Assembly (NCBI GenBank): GCA_021186555.1
Contig: JAJKFL010000008.1
Coordinates: 10,781,936 to 10,845,935, forward strand
From: Reticulitermes speratus
Taxonomy: Eukaryota; Arthropoda; Insecta; Blattodea; Rhinotermitidae
Direction of reading: 5' to 3'
Length of the DNA stretch: 64,000 nucleotides
The notes under the pieces are model-generated. The model did not search any database, was not told the DNA's origin, and was given only the letters and a program-made list of their open reading frames with translations. Below, one piece after another: positions 29,013 to 40,281 of the stretch (its first letter is position 1; each line of letters starts with the position of its first letter). The position numbers were made by a program, and so were the translations under genes.

Positions 29013-32000
29013 CTGCGCATGACAACATAACATTCTTTTGCATGAAGTTTAAAATAAAAATTTGAAACTCAACAGACTGCTTTCTAATATAGATATTTCC
29101 ATAAATATTTTTAATATTTAAGATTTAAAAAGTAACTAAAGTCACCACCATTACAGCCTATTTGCAGTAAAGGGCTGAAGACTTAAGTTACACTGTAGAA
29201 TGTTTCTAGTAGGAAACATTAATGGCAAGGAAGTATTCATTTTAAAGAATGCTTCGAAACAGATGTCTTAGAATTAAACTTTATAAGTCTAGTGGATGAG
29301 TTTTATTAGGTAATAAGGGAAACTTAAGAGTGAAGAAAACCCACAAATTAGTATCACCAGAAAAAAGTGTGTACGAACAGATTAAATATTCGGGAAGTCT
29401 ACAGTGTACCAGGACACGTTAGGTGACCCCCACTTTAAATTCTACAAGGCAGAACGTGCAAATATGTGTATAGCTTTATGAATGTACCTCTATAATTACA
29501 AATCCAGCACCTGACTTACCGGTATAGAATCACCGCTTCCTTCCATCTTCCTGTTAAACCTTCCTCCAGCCATTCTACCCTGACAAGGAGCTGCTTGTTC
29601 AGGGGGTAGACATTGAATCTTTTTGTCGTCGAACACTGTATTATTCGTGCACGCCAATACAAGGATATTCATCTCGGGTCCGGATGTTGTACATTGATAG
29701 AAGAGGTTACAGTACTTTGGATGTCTCCTAAACCCAGTAGGACATACCACTACAATCTGGTCCTGATCCAGTTCGCCTACAGTAGGACATTGTCCTTCGC
29801 CACCTGCAGCAGGAGGTGTGCCCTCTGTTGTTATGTTATTCTCTTCTGGATTTTCTGTAGATGATCCAATTTCAGGAGTATTAGCGGTTCCTGTGCTTTC
29901 TGTACTTGATTGTTCGCTGCCAACCGTTATTCCAGAAGTATTACCCGTTTCTTCTGTGGCGTTGGTCGTTTCCGTATTTGCACTTTCTTCAGGATTTGTT
30001 GTTTGCTCAGTACTGCCAACTGTGGTTATCAAACCAGTAGATCCGACAGTACCAGCCGTTTCTTCATTTGTATTTGTGGTTGCTTCTTCTGTCGCAGTAC
30101 CGGCCATAGTGGATGTTTCATGGTTCGTAGTGCTTGTTGGAGAATCCGTTACAGCTGAACCAGCACCTGATGTTCCGGTTGTTTCTTGATCCGTGGTACC
30201 AACTGGAGTTTCTGTTTCACCTGTAGTGTTTGTTGTTACATGGTCCGTAACAGTTGTTTCTGCTGAACCAGTCGGTGTTGCTGTTGTAGTTTCACCCTCT
30301 GTCGTCGAAACTGGTGTACCTATGGCCTGTTCGGATGTCCCAGCCTCCGTTGTTCCTGTTGGTGTCTCGCTCGATGCCTCGCCCGTTGTCGTTTCTGCGG
30401 GTTTCGTGCCTACTGGGGTTTGGGGCGTTGAAGTTGGTTCTTCACTGAAACTAGTAGAATTGTGATTACAGTTCCTAGGTGGATACACTGATTCAGCGTG
30501 ATTACACACGCTTAAGCTGGGATCAAAAATAGTTCCTTCTGGACAGTCAAAAAAATATACAGAGAATCTCTTTCCCTTATCTCCATCCCAATCCACGCAA
30601 CGATAGAACTTCTTACAGTCTGTAGAATGAGGGTAGTAGCCAGCTTTTTCGCATTTAATTTGCCCATTTGTTGGTTTCCGAGTTGTTTGCTGATTGCATG
30701 GAACTGTTTCTGTACTGGACGGACTATGGCTGTCGCTTGTATTTGAGCTTTCATGGTTACTTGGAGTTGTGGAGCCTTCTTGTGAACTAATGGAATCTGA
30801 GGAACTTCCCTGTCCTTCTCCAGTTGCTGTTGAACTGGCCTGAGAATTTGTGGGAGTTGTTGAACTTTCTTGTCCATTACTCGGGCTCGTTAAACTACTC
30901 TGCCCATCTCCGGATGTTGATGTACTTTCTTGACCCCCAGAATCTGTAGACCCTTGTTGCCCAACGCTCATAACTGTAGAACTGCTTCCTTGGCCATTAG
31001 GAGTAGTTGGACTTTCTTCACTTCCTGGAATCGATGACCCTGATTCTCCGCCTGCAGTAGAAATAGAACTCCCTTGATTTCCTCCATTTGAAGGTGCTGT
31101 AACTCCTTGATCGGGACCTGTCGATGTAGTCGAATTATTTTCAGCCACCCCAGATTGAGTAGTTTGTTGCCCACCAGTAATTTGTCCTTCACCTCCAGGC
31201 TTACCACTAGCGTTACAGTCCCTTCGGACGGCATATTCATGATTACAGACGTCATTGTCTGGATCCCAGAGAGTACCGTTACCGCACTTGAAGTCATATT
31301 TTGTAAACCCACCCTTCTCATTTTTAACACAGCGATGAAACTTTTTGCAATCTCCAGGCGTAGGGAAGAAACCCTCTGACGTACAAGTATTACCTTCACC
31401 TGGTGAAGATGATGTTCCGCCTACTGAATTTGAGGTTTCCGGTGTAGGCTTTGTGGATGTTGAGGATTGAGATGTCACAGGAGTTGTCCCTTCTTGACTC
31501 TGATTACCAGTCGTTTGGTCTTCCTGGCCGGAAGAAGACCCTACGTTTCCAGACGTAATAGACTGTTCGTTTCCTGTAGTTGAAGGTTGTTCGCTTGTAG
31601 AGGATCCAGATATTTGCTGTGTGTTCTGTGACGACGGCGTTGTTGAAGTATTTCCAGATTGTTGATTACATGCACTTGATGTGGTTTGTTGGTTGCTCCC
31701 ACTTGAAATACTGGATTGTGTGGACTGTTCCTGAATTCCGCTTGTTGACGCCGTCATTTCATTATTTTCATTAGATGTAGAGCCTGTTCCAGACGACGTA
31801 ATAATTTGACTTACACTTCCTGACGACGTGGTTGATTGTTGGTTACTTTCAGAAATACTACTTGTTGTAGATGTTGAACTACTGGTACTTGATGAAGAGG
31901 AGGAAGAAGAGGAAGAGGATGAAGAGGTAGACGACGAAGATGAAGAAGAAGAAGACATAGAAGATGATGAACTGGACGATGACGATGATGATGATGATGA

Positions 32001-34508
32001 TGACGATGACGTACTGCTACTACTACTACTGGATGATGATTGAGACTGAGTGGTAGCACTACCGCTTGATGATGACGTAGTGATCGAAGTCGAAAATGTA
32101 CTTCCTTCCGGTGAGTTCGTTGATTTTTGATTTTCCACTGAAGTTGGTGTTGTAGCTTGCGAGTTGTTGTTCTGCTCAGAAATACTGCCTGCGCCATTCT
32201 CATCTCCCCTTATTCTACAGTCCTTCCTTTGCACTGCCCAATCGTGATTGCAAGCATTACTCTCTGGATCCCAAACGGTGCCTTCACCACAGGCAAAATC
32301 ATACTTCGTAAAACCACCTTTTCCATTATCGACACATCTAAAGAATTTCTTACAGTTACTGCTCTCAGGATAGAAACCTTCACTTGTACATATGTTTGAA
32401 GAAGCTGATGTGCCTCCAGGTGTATTTGGTGTTGAAGATATTGCTATGCCTGTTGTGGTCTGGGATGATTGTTCTGTACTGCTTCCTGTCGAAGCTGTAG
32501 GAAGCTGGCTGATATTCGCTCCGTCTGTAGGTGGTTTCTGTGACGTAGATGACTGCTGCCCTCCTCCGGTCTGTGATTCATTAGGTTGTCCTTGTTGCGC
32601 AGGTTGGTTGTTATTATTTCCTGATCCAGAAGTACTTTGACCTGGGACAGCAGTTTCTGCAGGTATACCTCCATGTCCTGGTACAATACTGTCTCCTGAC
32701 GAACCACCTTGTCCCGGATACCCTTCCTGCCCTGGCACGCCCCCTTGTCCTTGTGAACCGCCTTGTCCCGGGTAATTTCCTTGCCCTGGCACGCCCCCTT
32801 GTCCTGGTGAACCGCCTTCTCCCGGGTAACCTCCTTGGCTTGGCACACCCCCTTGTCCTGGTGAACCGCCTTGTCCCGGGTGACCTGGCACGCCCCCTTG
32901 TCCTGGTGAACCGCCTTGTCCCGGGTAGCCTCCTTGCTCTGGCAAGCCCCCTTGTCCTGGTGAACCGCCTTGTCCCGGGTAACCTCCTTGTCCTGGTGAA
33001 CCGCCTTGTCCTGGGTAACCTTGTCCTGGTGAACCGTCTTGACCCGGGTAACCTCCTTGTCCTGGTGAACCGCCTTGTCCCGGGTAACCTCCTTGTCCTG
33101 GTGAACCGTCTTGTCCCGGTAACCTCCTTGCCCTGGCACGCCCCCTTGTCCTGGTGACCCTCCTTGTCCCGGGTAACCTCCTTGTCCTGGTGAACCGCCT
33201 TGTCCTGGGTAACCTTGTCCTGGTGAACCGTCTTGACCCGGGTAACCTCCTTGCCCTGGCACGCCCCCTTGTCCTGGTGATCCGCCTTGTCCCGGGTAAC
33301 CTTGCCCTGGCACACCCCCTTGTCCTGGTGAACCGCCCTGTCCTGGTGAACCGCCTTGTCCTGGTGAACCGCCTTGTCCTGGTGAACCGCCTTGTCCTGG
33401 TGAACCGCCTTGTCCTGGTGAACCGCCTTGTCCTGGTGAACCGCCTTGTCCTGGTGAACCGCCTTGTCCTGGTGAACCGCCTTGTCCTGGTGAACCGCCT
33501 TGTCCTGGTGAACCGCCTTGTCCTGGTGAACCGCCTTGTCCTGGTGAACCGCCTTGTCCTGGTGAACCGCCTTGTCCCGGGTAACCTCCTTGCCCTGGCA
33601 CGCCCCCTTGTCCTGGTGAACTGCCTTGTCCCGGGTGACTTTCTTGCCCTGGTACACCCTCTTGTGTTGAACTTGTTCCCGACTGTGCCTCGCCTCCTGA
33701 AACGCCTTTGCCACAGTCACTTCTCCGCACAGCCCAGTCATGGTTACACACATTGTTGTCCGAATCCCAGACGGTTCCTTCTCCACATGTAAAGTCATAT
33801 TTAGTGTACCCTCTATTCGCGTTAGGAACACAGCGATGGAACTTCTTGCAGTCCCCAGGGGTTGGATAGAATCCTTCATTGGTACAAGTTACGTAACCTG
33901 CACTCTGACTTCCGTATGGTGGTGTAGTTTGGAGGGGAGCAGATGGAGTATGAGATACTGTGGAAGGTTTTAGTTCATTATCTGTTGGACTCCACGTACT
34001 TGTGCTCGGCGACACATTTCCGGACGTGGAGAGTTGAACTGGTGAACTGGACATTTGAGGATATCCTGGTGATCCATTCTGAGGGGTATGAACGTTGTCG
34101 ACTTCATTATCACTTTCATTTGGAGGAGCTTGAGGTGCCAGTGGGATGTCTGGACGCCCTCCACACTCTATTCTGGTTGTTTCGTGAGGATGATTACAAA
34201 CTGAGTATGCGGGATCAAACACAGTGTCTAGTCCACAGTGGAATTCAAACGCTGTAAGTTTTTGCCTTCCTCGTGAGTCTAATATTCTTAAGAAGTTACT
34301 ACTCCTGCTCATGTCAACGCAACGATAGAAGGTCTGGCAGTTATATGGTGATGCGTGAAAACCTTCAGACGGACAGTTGAAGTGTGTAGCTTTCCTTCCC
34401 TGACGAATGGAATTTGCTGTAAGTCTGGTCTGCGTATCACCATCTCCTGAAAATGTGCAACTCACTAAGTTCTCCAATCCTTCTCTTTCTTTATTAGTAG
34501 TATGTTGA
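28740..34508 (-). CDS. mucin-like chitin-binding protein (peritrophin type), partial, with a frameshift
   Basis: Two exons are visible (29520-34508 and 28740-29012), about 1,750 residues without the N terminus. Seven six-cysteine CBM14 domains lie in order at about 34378-34165, 33890-33715, 32400-32215, 31395-31210, 30655-30475, 29745-29590 and in the last exon. Examples of the fold are [19 protein letters not shown] and [12 protein letters not shown]. Between them are Ser/Thr-rich mucin linkers and a [18 protein letters not shown] repeat. Such proteins cross-link chitin in the gut peritrophic matrix or cuticle. The exon is taken to start at a splice acceptor (34508); no signal peptide is visible, so it must be in an upstream exon. 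A one-base deletion near 33117 breaks the frame inside the repeat array; it could be real or an assembly error. Confidence 0.85.
29013..29519 (-). other. intron of the chitin-binding gene
   Basis: 507 bp, AT-rich, with GTAAGTCAG donor and GCGCAG acceptor on the minus strand. No repeat recognised inside it. Confidence 0.75.
31885..32040 (-). repeat. serine-coding trinucleotide tract
   Basis: About 50 codons, nearly all Ser (TCN/AGY) with a few Thr and Met. It reads as Asp/Glu-rich on the plus strand. Typical of a mucin O-glycosylation region and prone to length change. Confidence 0.88.
32690..33650 (-). repeat. 18-bp coding minisatellite (Gly-Gln-Gly-Gly/Ser-Pro)
   Basis: The core (about 33320-33575) is a near-perfect run of an 18-base unit encoding GSPGQG. 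Outer parts mix [16 protein letters not shown] variants. The unit length is a multiple of three and has no stop in several frames, so long false frames exist on both strands. A base is missing at 33117-33118 (CCCGG for CCCGGG). Confidence 0.92.
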
Positions 34509-34520
34509 CTGTAAAACAGC
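34495..34520 (-). other. probable splice acceptor of the large chitin-binding exon
   Basis: TTGCTGTTTTACAG ends at 34509 on the minus strand, placing the exon start at 34508. A second candidate (GCACATTTTCAG, exon at 34446) lies downstream. No in-frame ATG with a signal peptide is found here, which supports an upstream exon. Confidence 0.6.
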
Positions 34521-34789
34521 AAGGCCAATTGCAGAAAAAGTTTAAGTACAAAAGAAGCAAATATACAAGAAACAGCAGAAGACGGAATGCATTTAAAGTT
34601 TAAAGTCTCTTCGTGCTTGTCAGTACATGGAATTTAAACCCCAGCGTCACTGAAGGTTTAAATGCTTTCTACGACAGGCTAACAAATATAATTATTTGTC
34701 TTGCCACAATGATTTCAGTTTGTGCATTTCATATAATGGAAGGGAAAATGGTAAAGGATTTAAAAGGTAAAGTTATCCGTGTCAACGCC
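34509..34789. other. intronic or 5' flank
   Basis: Upstream of the acceptor; nothing else recognised. Confidence 0.45.
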
Positions 34790-34955
34790 GTTAAGGCATA
34801 TAGAGGGGGTAGAGGTACATCTCCACTCATTCTTAACCTTGACGCGAGATAAGGTTAGTGGTCAACTTCACACCCCAGCTCGTTTCTTCCCGGAAAAGGA
34901 TCCCCGTACCCATTGAATAGGAAGTTGGGTGGGCCACAGAGTCGGTCTGGACGTT
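34790..34955 (-). mobile_element. SINE family A relic
   Basis: GGTAGAGGTACATCTCCACT, TTCTTAACCTTGACGC, GGTCAACTTCACACCCC, GGATCCCCGTACCCATTG and GTGGGCCACAGAGTCGGTCT keep the family order on the minus strand. Confidence 0.75.
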
Positions 34956-35189
34956 TCGAAAGAGAGATAAAATATTGCACCAATTATTCGCGACAGTCTT
35001 TGTGTCTGGCCTCACCGTATACGGATTTCCTTTCTGCAGTACTCATGATCACGTGTATACCAAAACACACCTGTCCCTGTTAGCTCTGAAAGGCGGAAGC
35101 ATCAGATATTTCCTTTTCTTCAACGTAAAACTTCAGAACCCACCGCTTCTATCACGAACACGGCTTACTCGGTACCAAGAACAGGGTAC
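34956..35189. other. spacer
   Basis: Nothing recognised. Confidence 0.5.
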
Positions 35190-35450
35190 GACCTGCACAG
35201 TACAAGAACAGTGGTTCGATTCTCAGCAGAAGCAAGAGCCTTTCTCTACACCACATGGCGCAGACCGGCTCTGTGGCTCTCCCATCCTATTTAAATTCGT
35301 ATCGGGATCTCCTTCTCCGGGGGTAAAGCGGCTGGGACGTGAAGCTGGCCACTAACCTCCATCTAATCCCGAGGTAGGAATGAATGGAGCTATACCTACA
35401 CTCCCCCATGTGCCCTTTTTATGTTGTTCAGAGGAACAGCTTTACCCTTG
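35190..35450 (+). mobile_element. SINE family A relic
   Basis: GTGGTTCGATTCTCAGCAG B-box relic, then CAGACCGGCTCTGTGGCTC, TCGGGATCTCCTTCTCCGGG, GGTAAAGCGGCTGGGACGTG, CTAATCCCGAGGTAGG and GGAGCTATACCTACACTCC. Confidence 0.78.
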
Positions 35451-35500
35451 CGCTGACCAGTTCCATAGTTTGTTACATCGTAATGATACGGCACATTATA

Positions 35501-35578
35501 CAGGTTGTTCCACTTAAAACCGGCCCGCTTGCACGGCTAAATCAAGAAATCCGGGCCGGTTTTATGTAAAACATCCTG
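35501..35578. mobile_element. very short palindromic MITE
   Basis: 78 bp of CAGGTTGTTCCACTTAAAAC and CGGCCCG at one end mirrored by CAGGATGTTTTACATAAAAC and CGGCCCGG at the other. A TA precedes the left end. It resembles termini of mariner-type elements. Confidence 0.55.
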
Positions 35579-36054
35579 CAATTCTAAATGTTTAGCAACA
35601 AAACTGTCCCTCATCCTAAGTCGTTCTGAATGCATTATAAATCGATTATTTTATTTCGTCTAGTGGCAAAGTGCTTTTGATAGATGTTGTTTCGAGCTAA
35701 TGACTTCTAACCATATTAGGCGCGACATTTATCTTCGCCTTCCGTCTCCGTTATGCATAAATACGTCGTGATGGTATTTAGTGTTGACTTGGTAACATTA
35801 ATTCATCTGATATAATTGAGGTCATTGAAGCATGAAGCCTGAAATGGTGTAAATGTGTAGTATACCTGGGTAAACAAGAAATGTACGTAGAATTTTTATT
35901 GTAAGTCGTATGGTGAGAGAGAGAGAGTGTGTGTGTGTGGGGAAGCCATTGCAGATGAAGGAATTTCAGATAACTGTAGCAGTGGAATGAGAGTGAGACC
36001 CGTAGAACTGTAGCCTAAAATGTGTTTATTGTACCAGCCTATGATGACAGACAG
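35579..36054. other. unassigned, GA/GT microsatellite
   Basis: A (GA)n(GT)n run at about 35911-35940; otherwise nothing recognised. Confidence 0.5.
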
Positions 36055-36210
36055 CTGTGGAGCATTGGTGGGATGACAACTGGAAAGAAAAGATCGAAGT
36101 GCCAGGAGAAAAACTTGCTCCAGTGTCATTTTGTTTACCGAATATTTCACGTGGACTTTTCTGGTATTGAACCGGGGCCGTCGCAGTGAGAAATCTGCGA
36201 CTAACAGCTC
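36055..36210 (-). mobile_element. SINE family C relic
   Basis: Minus strand keeps GACACTGGAGCAAGTTTTTC, GGCACTTCGATC, and the head GTTAGTCGCAGATTTCTCAC with CGACGGCCCCGGTTCAATAC. Diverged. Confidence 0.65.
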
Positions 36211-36524
36211 CTGAGGTAGGGCATTTGTAGGGGGTTAGAATAATAGGGGGTTAGAATAGCATTAAAATGGATTATAAGTTATTTAGCCATGTTGCAGTAT
36301 ATTTTATTACAACTGACCACGTAAATTTGCGTAATTAGTAGCAGAGGAGTATAATTACAATTATATGACTTTAAGAGTTTGCTGTACTTGCTCATGTTTT
36401 TAGTTTTTGATAAATAGTAATTATTTTACGTTGATGGTATTCGTGGGTATATCTAATTGTTTGTTATCACAATAGGTTGTCTAAAAGCAATGTAACAGCC
36501 ATCCCGCTTTTAATGATTCATGTT
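36211..36524. other. unassigned
   Basis: AT-rich; nothing recognised. Confidence 0.5.
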
Positions 36525-36700
36525 TTCTGGGACTTTTAGACAGTGTCAACATGTAAATTGTTAACGATGTTAAGAAAGGAGCATAGCGCTTCCATCTACA
36601 GGGTCAGGCACCGCTGAAGACATCTGTAACCATTAACCAGGCGACACTGCATCACATCTCATAAGACGTGAATCTTCAACAACACCGCTGCGAGAACCTC
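36525..36700. mobile_element. Penelope-type relic
   Basis: TTTCTGGGACTTTTAGACAG, a CACCGCTGAAGACATCTG box, CAGGCGACACTGCATCAC, and the tail GAATCTTCAACAACACCGC, TGCGAGAACCTCAAAT follow the family order. The hammerhead is not foldable. Confidence 0.55.
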
Positions 36701-36969
36701 AAATATGCACCTTATTTCTTCAAAACCATGAACAATATAGTGCGAGACATAGTCCCCTGTTACATTTCCACCTGTCGTGGCATTGTCCTCGCGATGGAAT
36801 GCTCTAACTTAACAGATGTTAGGGTTCGCCTGCTACACTTCGTCATCTAAGCCGATAGCATAATTAACCAAAGCCTACATGCCATCAGATTACCATACGT
36901 TACAACGGGATATACAGCGGTTTGTTAACGCGCTCATACAGGTGCCACATTTACATCCTGGAGCTTTTC

Positions 36970-37215
36970 GGTTCGCCGATCCCAGTGGCCGCGTGGGTCT
37001 GCGACCGCTCGCTTTCGAGGATCGTGGGTTCGAATGCCACCGGGGGCATGGATGTCTGTCTCTTGTGAGTATTGTGTACTGTCAGGTAGAGGTCTCTGTG
37101 TCGAGCTGATCACTCGTCCAGAGGAGTCGTACCGAGTGTGGTGTGTCTGAGTGTGATCGTGAAGCCTCGATAATGAGGAGACCTAGGCCCCGTAGGGGCT
37201 GTTGCACCATGGGAA
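36970..37215 (+). mobile_element. SINE family B
   Basis: CCGATCCCAGTGGCCGCG head with a 9-base deletion after it, GATCGTGGGTTCGAATGCC B box, GGGGGCATGGATGTCTGTC, AGGTAGAGGTCTCTG, CGTCCAGAGGAGTCGTACC, GAGTGTGGTGTGTCTGAG and the end CCCCGTAGGGGCTGT. Confidence 0.88.
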
Positions 37216-37547
37216 GAAGAAGAAGCTTTTCAGTTCGAAACTTGGCCGGCCCACCTGGTGTCCTGCCTTTCATTGTTGTTTGTTTAAGCTTATACTTGGA
37301 AATTCAGGGAACGGTTGCCTCGAAATAAGCGGTGGCAACTTTAATTCTAACTCATTTGTAGTGTTCCTGTCTTGTCATTCGATAAAGCCCCACGAACCAG
37401 TCATGAATTATACACAGGGTGGTTAAGTTATGAATATTAATGCAAATTTCAGTAAACAGATTTATTTTTATTTGGTACTTTGTTGAGTAAGATATCAACG
37501 TCTGGGAGTCTTTTCAATTAGTGATGTATTATCAACTACAGAGGAAT
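37216..37547. other. unassigned
   Basis: Nothing recognised. Confidence 0.5.
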
Positions 37548-37625
37548 ACGGATAGCTCAGTCAGTATAGTGACTAGGCTAGTATCTGGACATCTGAGGAA
37601 ACGGGTTGCGATATCTGGCAGCTTC
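37548..37625 (+). mobile_element. SINE A head only
   Basis: GGATAGCTCAGTCAGTATAG (A box) and GAAACGGGTTGCGATATC (worn B box) without any family body. Confidence 0.55.
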
Positions 37626-37639
37626 AAGATACTCTTATG

Positions 37640-37920
37640 CTTATGTGTATAGTTAAAAATATTGTTTTAACTATATTTTATTTATAAGATTTTAAACCGC
37701 ACATGTATATATATCTTCTTATACACAACTGATATCAACTGCAAATCATATTACAGGTTATGAAACTTTGTAAATATTTTTTCACCACTTGTAGCTGGTT
37801 TTAACCTTGGCACACTTTACTCTCTAAAGATGGTGTATCTTAACCGAAACATGTCGGGGTAAAGTCTTTATTATCTATATGTATTTGATATTGTGCATTT
37901 GATTGGTTTAATAAATTAAT
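37640..37920 (+). mobile_element. Penelope-type segment with long-stem hammerhead
   Basis: AT-rich segment around a hammerhead at 37815-37864. Helix I is nine pairs (CTTTACTCT with GGGGTAAAG, two G-T). Helix II is GGT/ACC, then GAAA, helix III ACATGT, and C at the cleavage site. The box is CTAAAGA, i.e. the conserved G is A, so probably dead. Confidence 0.68.
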
Positions 37921-38219
37921 GCATGGTAATGAATGTTTGGATTGTGCAAGAGGCAGGGAATTTTTTGACAAGCTTACCAACTGTCATGTACACAAAAAGT
38001 ACCCTTCCGTGGGGATATTGAAACCCTAGGCTTACCTCGCAGCGCCAGTGTTGATATTTGTAAACTCCAGTGCCCACTGAGCACCATTAAGAGGAACACC
38101 GCTTGTGACGTCATTTTCGATGGAAGATCTCTTTTCGTGCTTATTCACAGCATTCAGTCACTGGAAGGAGTCTGAAAGAATTGAAGACATGCCATATTAG
38201 ACCATTGGATCGAGGATAT

Positions 38220-38480
38220 ATCAGTCGCTAGAAGGACCAGGCTACGTGCTGGCTGGATCGAACCCAGGCATGGAAATTAAATCTTTCTTTTCTCTAGAGC
38301 GTCCAGACGTACTCTGGGGTCCGCCAATTCCTACTTAATTGTGTACCGCCTTATCTTTCCCCCCGGGGGGTAATAAGGCCGGGGCGTGCAGCTGACCACT
38401 CACCTCCATCTAATGCTGAGGGTAAGAATGAGTGGAATTCTACCTCTGTTCCCCTATACGCCTTCATGTCCTGTACATGG
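38220..38480 (+). mobile_element. SINE family A relic
   Basis: GCTAGAAGGACCAGGCTACG head relic, GCGTCCAGACGTACTCTGGG, CCCCCCGGGGGGTAATAAGG, CCGGGGCGTGCAGCTGACC, CTCACCTCCATCTAATGC and GGAATTCTACCTCTGTTCC. Confidence 0.75.
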
Positions 38481-38934
38481 ATAACACTAAGTTTGTTATT
38501 CTGGGAATTCTTTTTGTTCGGAAAGTTTCCGGACTGGTTAAATAAAACAAAATAAATACCAAATGAATTTTATTGAACATTGTCCTCGTCCAAATAGTCC
38601 CCCCCCCCCCCTTGACCGATTCTAACGACGTTACCCTATTTCCCAGCCTTCCACATCCCATCGTATTCTGTTTAGTTTCCATATAATTTTTAGTAGATGA
38701 ATTCATAAGTATATTCCCAATTTATAATTTAGCTCTTTTTATTATTCAGTATTCCCCTTTATTTATCTAAAATTCAGCTTGGTTCTAATGTGTTTTTCAC
38801 AGTTTAAAAATAATAGTTTACTTTGCCCTTTAATTAGTCCTGTCATATTTAATTCTGTCCCCAGGTACCCGTAGCAAAACCTATATAAAGTTTAATATTC
38901 ATTTCAAGGCATTCACCGCCCATATTTTTCAGAT
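38481..38934. other. unassigned
   Basis: Contains a poly-C run near 38601; nothing else recognised. Confidence 0.5.
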
Positions 38935-39275
38935 GGTGTTTTTGGTTTTTGGCAAAGTGTAGGTTCGTAGTTTGACGCCGACATTTCGGAAAAACATGCT
39001 TCCATCTTGAAGGTGACCTGGACATAACTTAATGGAAGACATCCCTTTGTGCTTGTATAACCATAAGTAATAAATAAAAAATTCCGTCAACACAACTGTT
39101 TATTTATTGAGCAGTATGAAGCTGAACCGTGTGGCTTCATACTACATGATAAATATGCAGTTATTTTTATGGCATTTTTTTATCTGTTGCTTATGACCTG
39201 GACATGACTCCGCCATCTTGTAAGTAGAAGCAGCAGCTTCCTCAGAGAAATCGGCGTCAACCTTAAATCCCCAAA
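38935..39275. mobile_element. Penelope-type relics
   Basis: Near 38975-39010 the minus strand has a TTCAAGATGGAAGC box and TTTCCGAAATGTCGGCG. Near 39195-39265 the plus strand has CAGAGAAATCGGCGTCAACC. Both are too mutated to fold as hammerheads. Confidence 0.5.
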
Positions 39276-39377
39276 AGTTTTACAATTCAAAATACTATTA
39301 TCTTGTGAATAAAAATTGACCCACAATGGCAGTGTGACAGACAATACGAGTATTTAAGCTGAATAAGTGTTTTAATG

Positions 39378-39404
39378 ACACACACACACAAACACACACA
39401 CACA
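39378..39404. repeat. CA microsatellite
   Basis: (CA)n with one interruption. Confidence 0.9.
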
Positions 39405-39464
39405 AGGGGATGAGTCGCACTGAAGATATAAATCCAATTTTTATGGTATTCATATCAGTTCACT

Positions 39465-39765
39465 AATTGGTAGAATTCAAGAAAATACTAACAAATGCAC
39501 TATATTACAATATCAGTTTTTTACCATTAAAACACTAGGACTGCGACGTGTTTCGACCCTTTGTGTGTCAAGTTAAACTTGTATTAAAATTAAAATTTTA
39601 ATACAAGTTTAACTTATTTTATCTATTTATAAGCTACGTTTTGTACAAATATTGATGTGCACTCCCAGAGGATGACCCACGAAGGGTCGAAACATGTCGG
39701 AGTTTTAGTGTTTTAATTATAAAAACTTTATATTATAATATAGTGCATTTGTTGGTATTTTTGAA
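39465..39765. mobile_element. Penelope-type inverted repeat with near-intact hammerhead
   Basis: Arms share AAATACTAACAAATGCACTA and its inverse, ending TAGTGCATTTGTTGGTATTT. The centre has a 46-bp perfect palindrome (39570-39615). The plus hammerhead (39661-39702) pairs ACTCC with GGAGT and GACCC with GGGTC, then GAAA, ACATGT, C. Only the box is off (CAGAGGA for CTGANGA). Confidence 0.72.
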
Positions 39766-40281
39766 AATAAATCCACAAATGTCCCTTGTCTGGTTCCGGA
39801 CATTTGTGGGCATATAAAATTATGAAATACATTCCTGCAGCAATCTGCATTATATCATCGCCATAATAATTATCACCATCATGTGTTCAAGGACTTAGGC
39901 CTCTTGGACTGTTTCGGTCTAATTTTTTACAATCCAGAAACCTGTTTGTTGGGCTCCTGTTTTTCCTTTTTCCTTCTGGTTGGTATTTCAGAACATCTGG
40001 CGGGAGTCTGGATCTCTAATTCCTTTGCTGATGAATACTTTGGCGTTATGTTGCTTGCGACAGAACGACAAAACAGCTGGCTAGACGTGTTCCTGTTCTT
40101 TATCGAGACTCATTTAATGAGTAGATTTAAAGGATTACAACCCAGAGCTTGTTCTTGCAGTTAAAAATAAATTAAACTGACATATACAGAAGCCCAACAA
40201 ATTTAAGAGCTTCATATTTGTACATTTCGCCGCATGTTATTACAGTGATCAAATGAATTAGAATGGGGTGAGCGGGACATG
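39766..40281. other. unassigned
   Basis: Includes an open stretch (39883-40164, 93 codons, hydrophobic) with no recognised domain; probably chance. Confidence 0.5.

Noticed and set aside
31828..32043. Asp/Glu-rich plus-strand frame
   Set aside because: Antisense shadow of the serine tract in the chitin-binding protein.
32614..33879. Long His-Gln-Asp-Lys and Leu-Val-Asn-Arg repeat proteins overlapping the chitin-binding gene
   Set aside because: These are the other frames of the 18-bp GQGGSP array, open only because the unit lacks stops.
34509..34528. Start codon of the chitin-binding gene at 34528
   Set aside because: The codon is TTG within a polypyrimidine tract leading to an acceptor; the true start should be in an upstream exon.
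39883..40164. A 93-codon hydrophobic frame as a possible small membrane protein
   Set aside because: No homologous features, no splice signals or neighbours to support it; composition alone is not enough.
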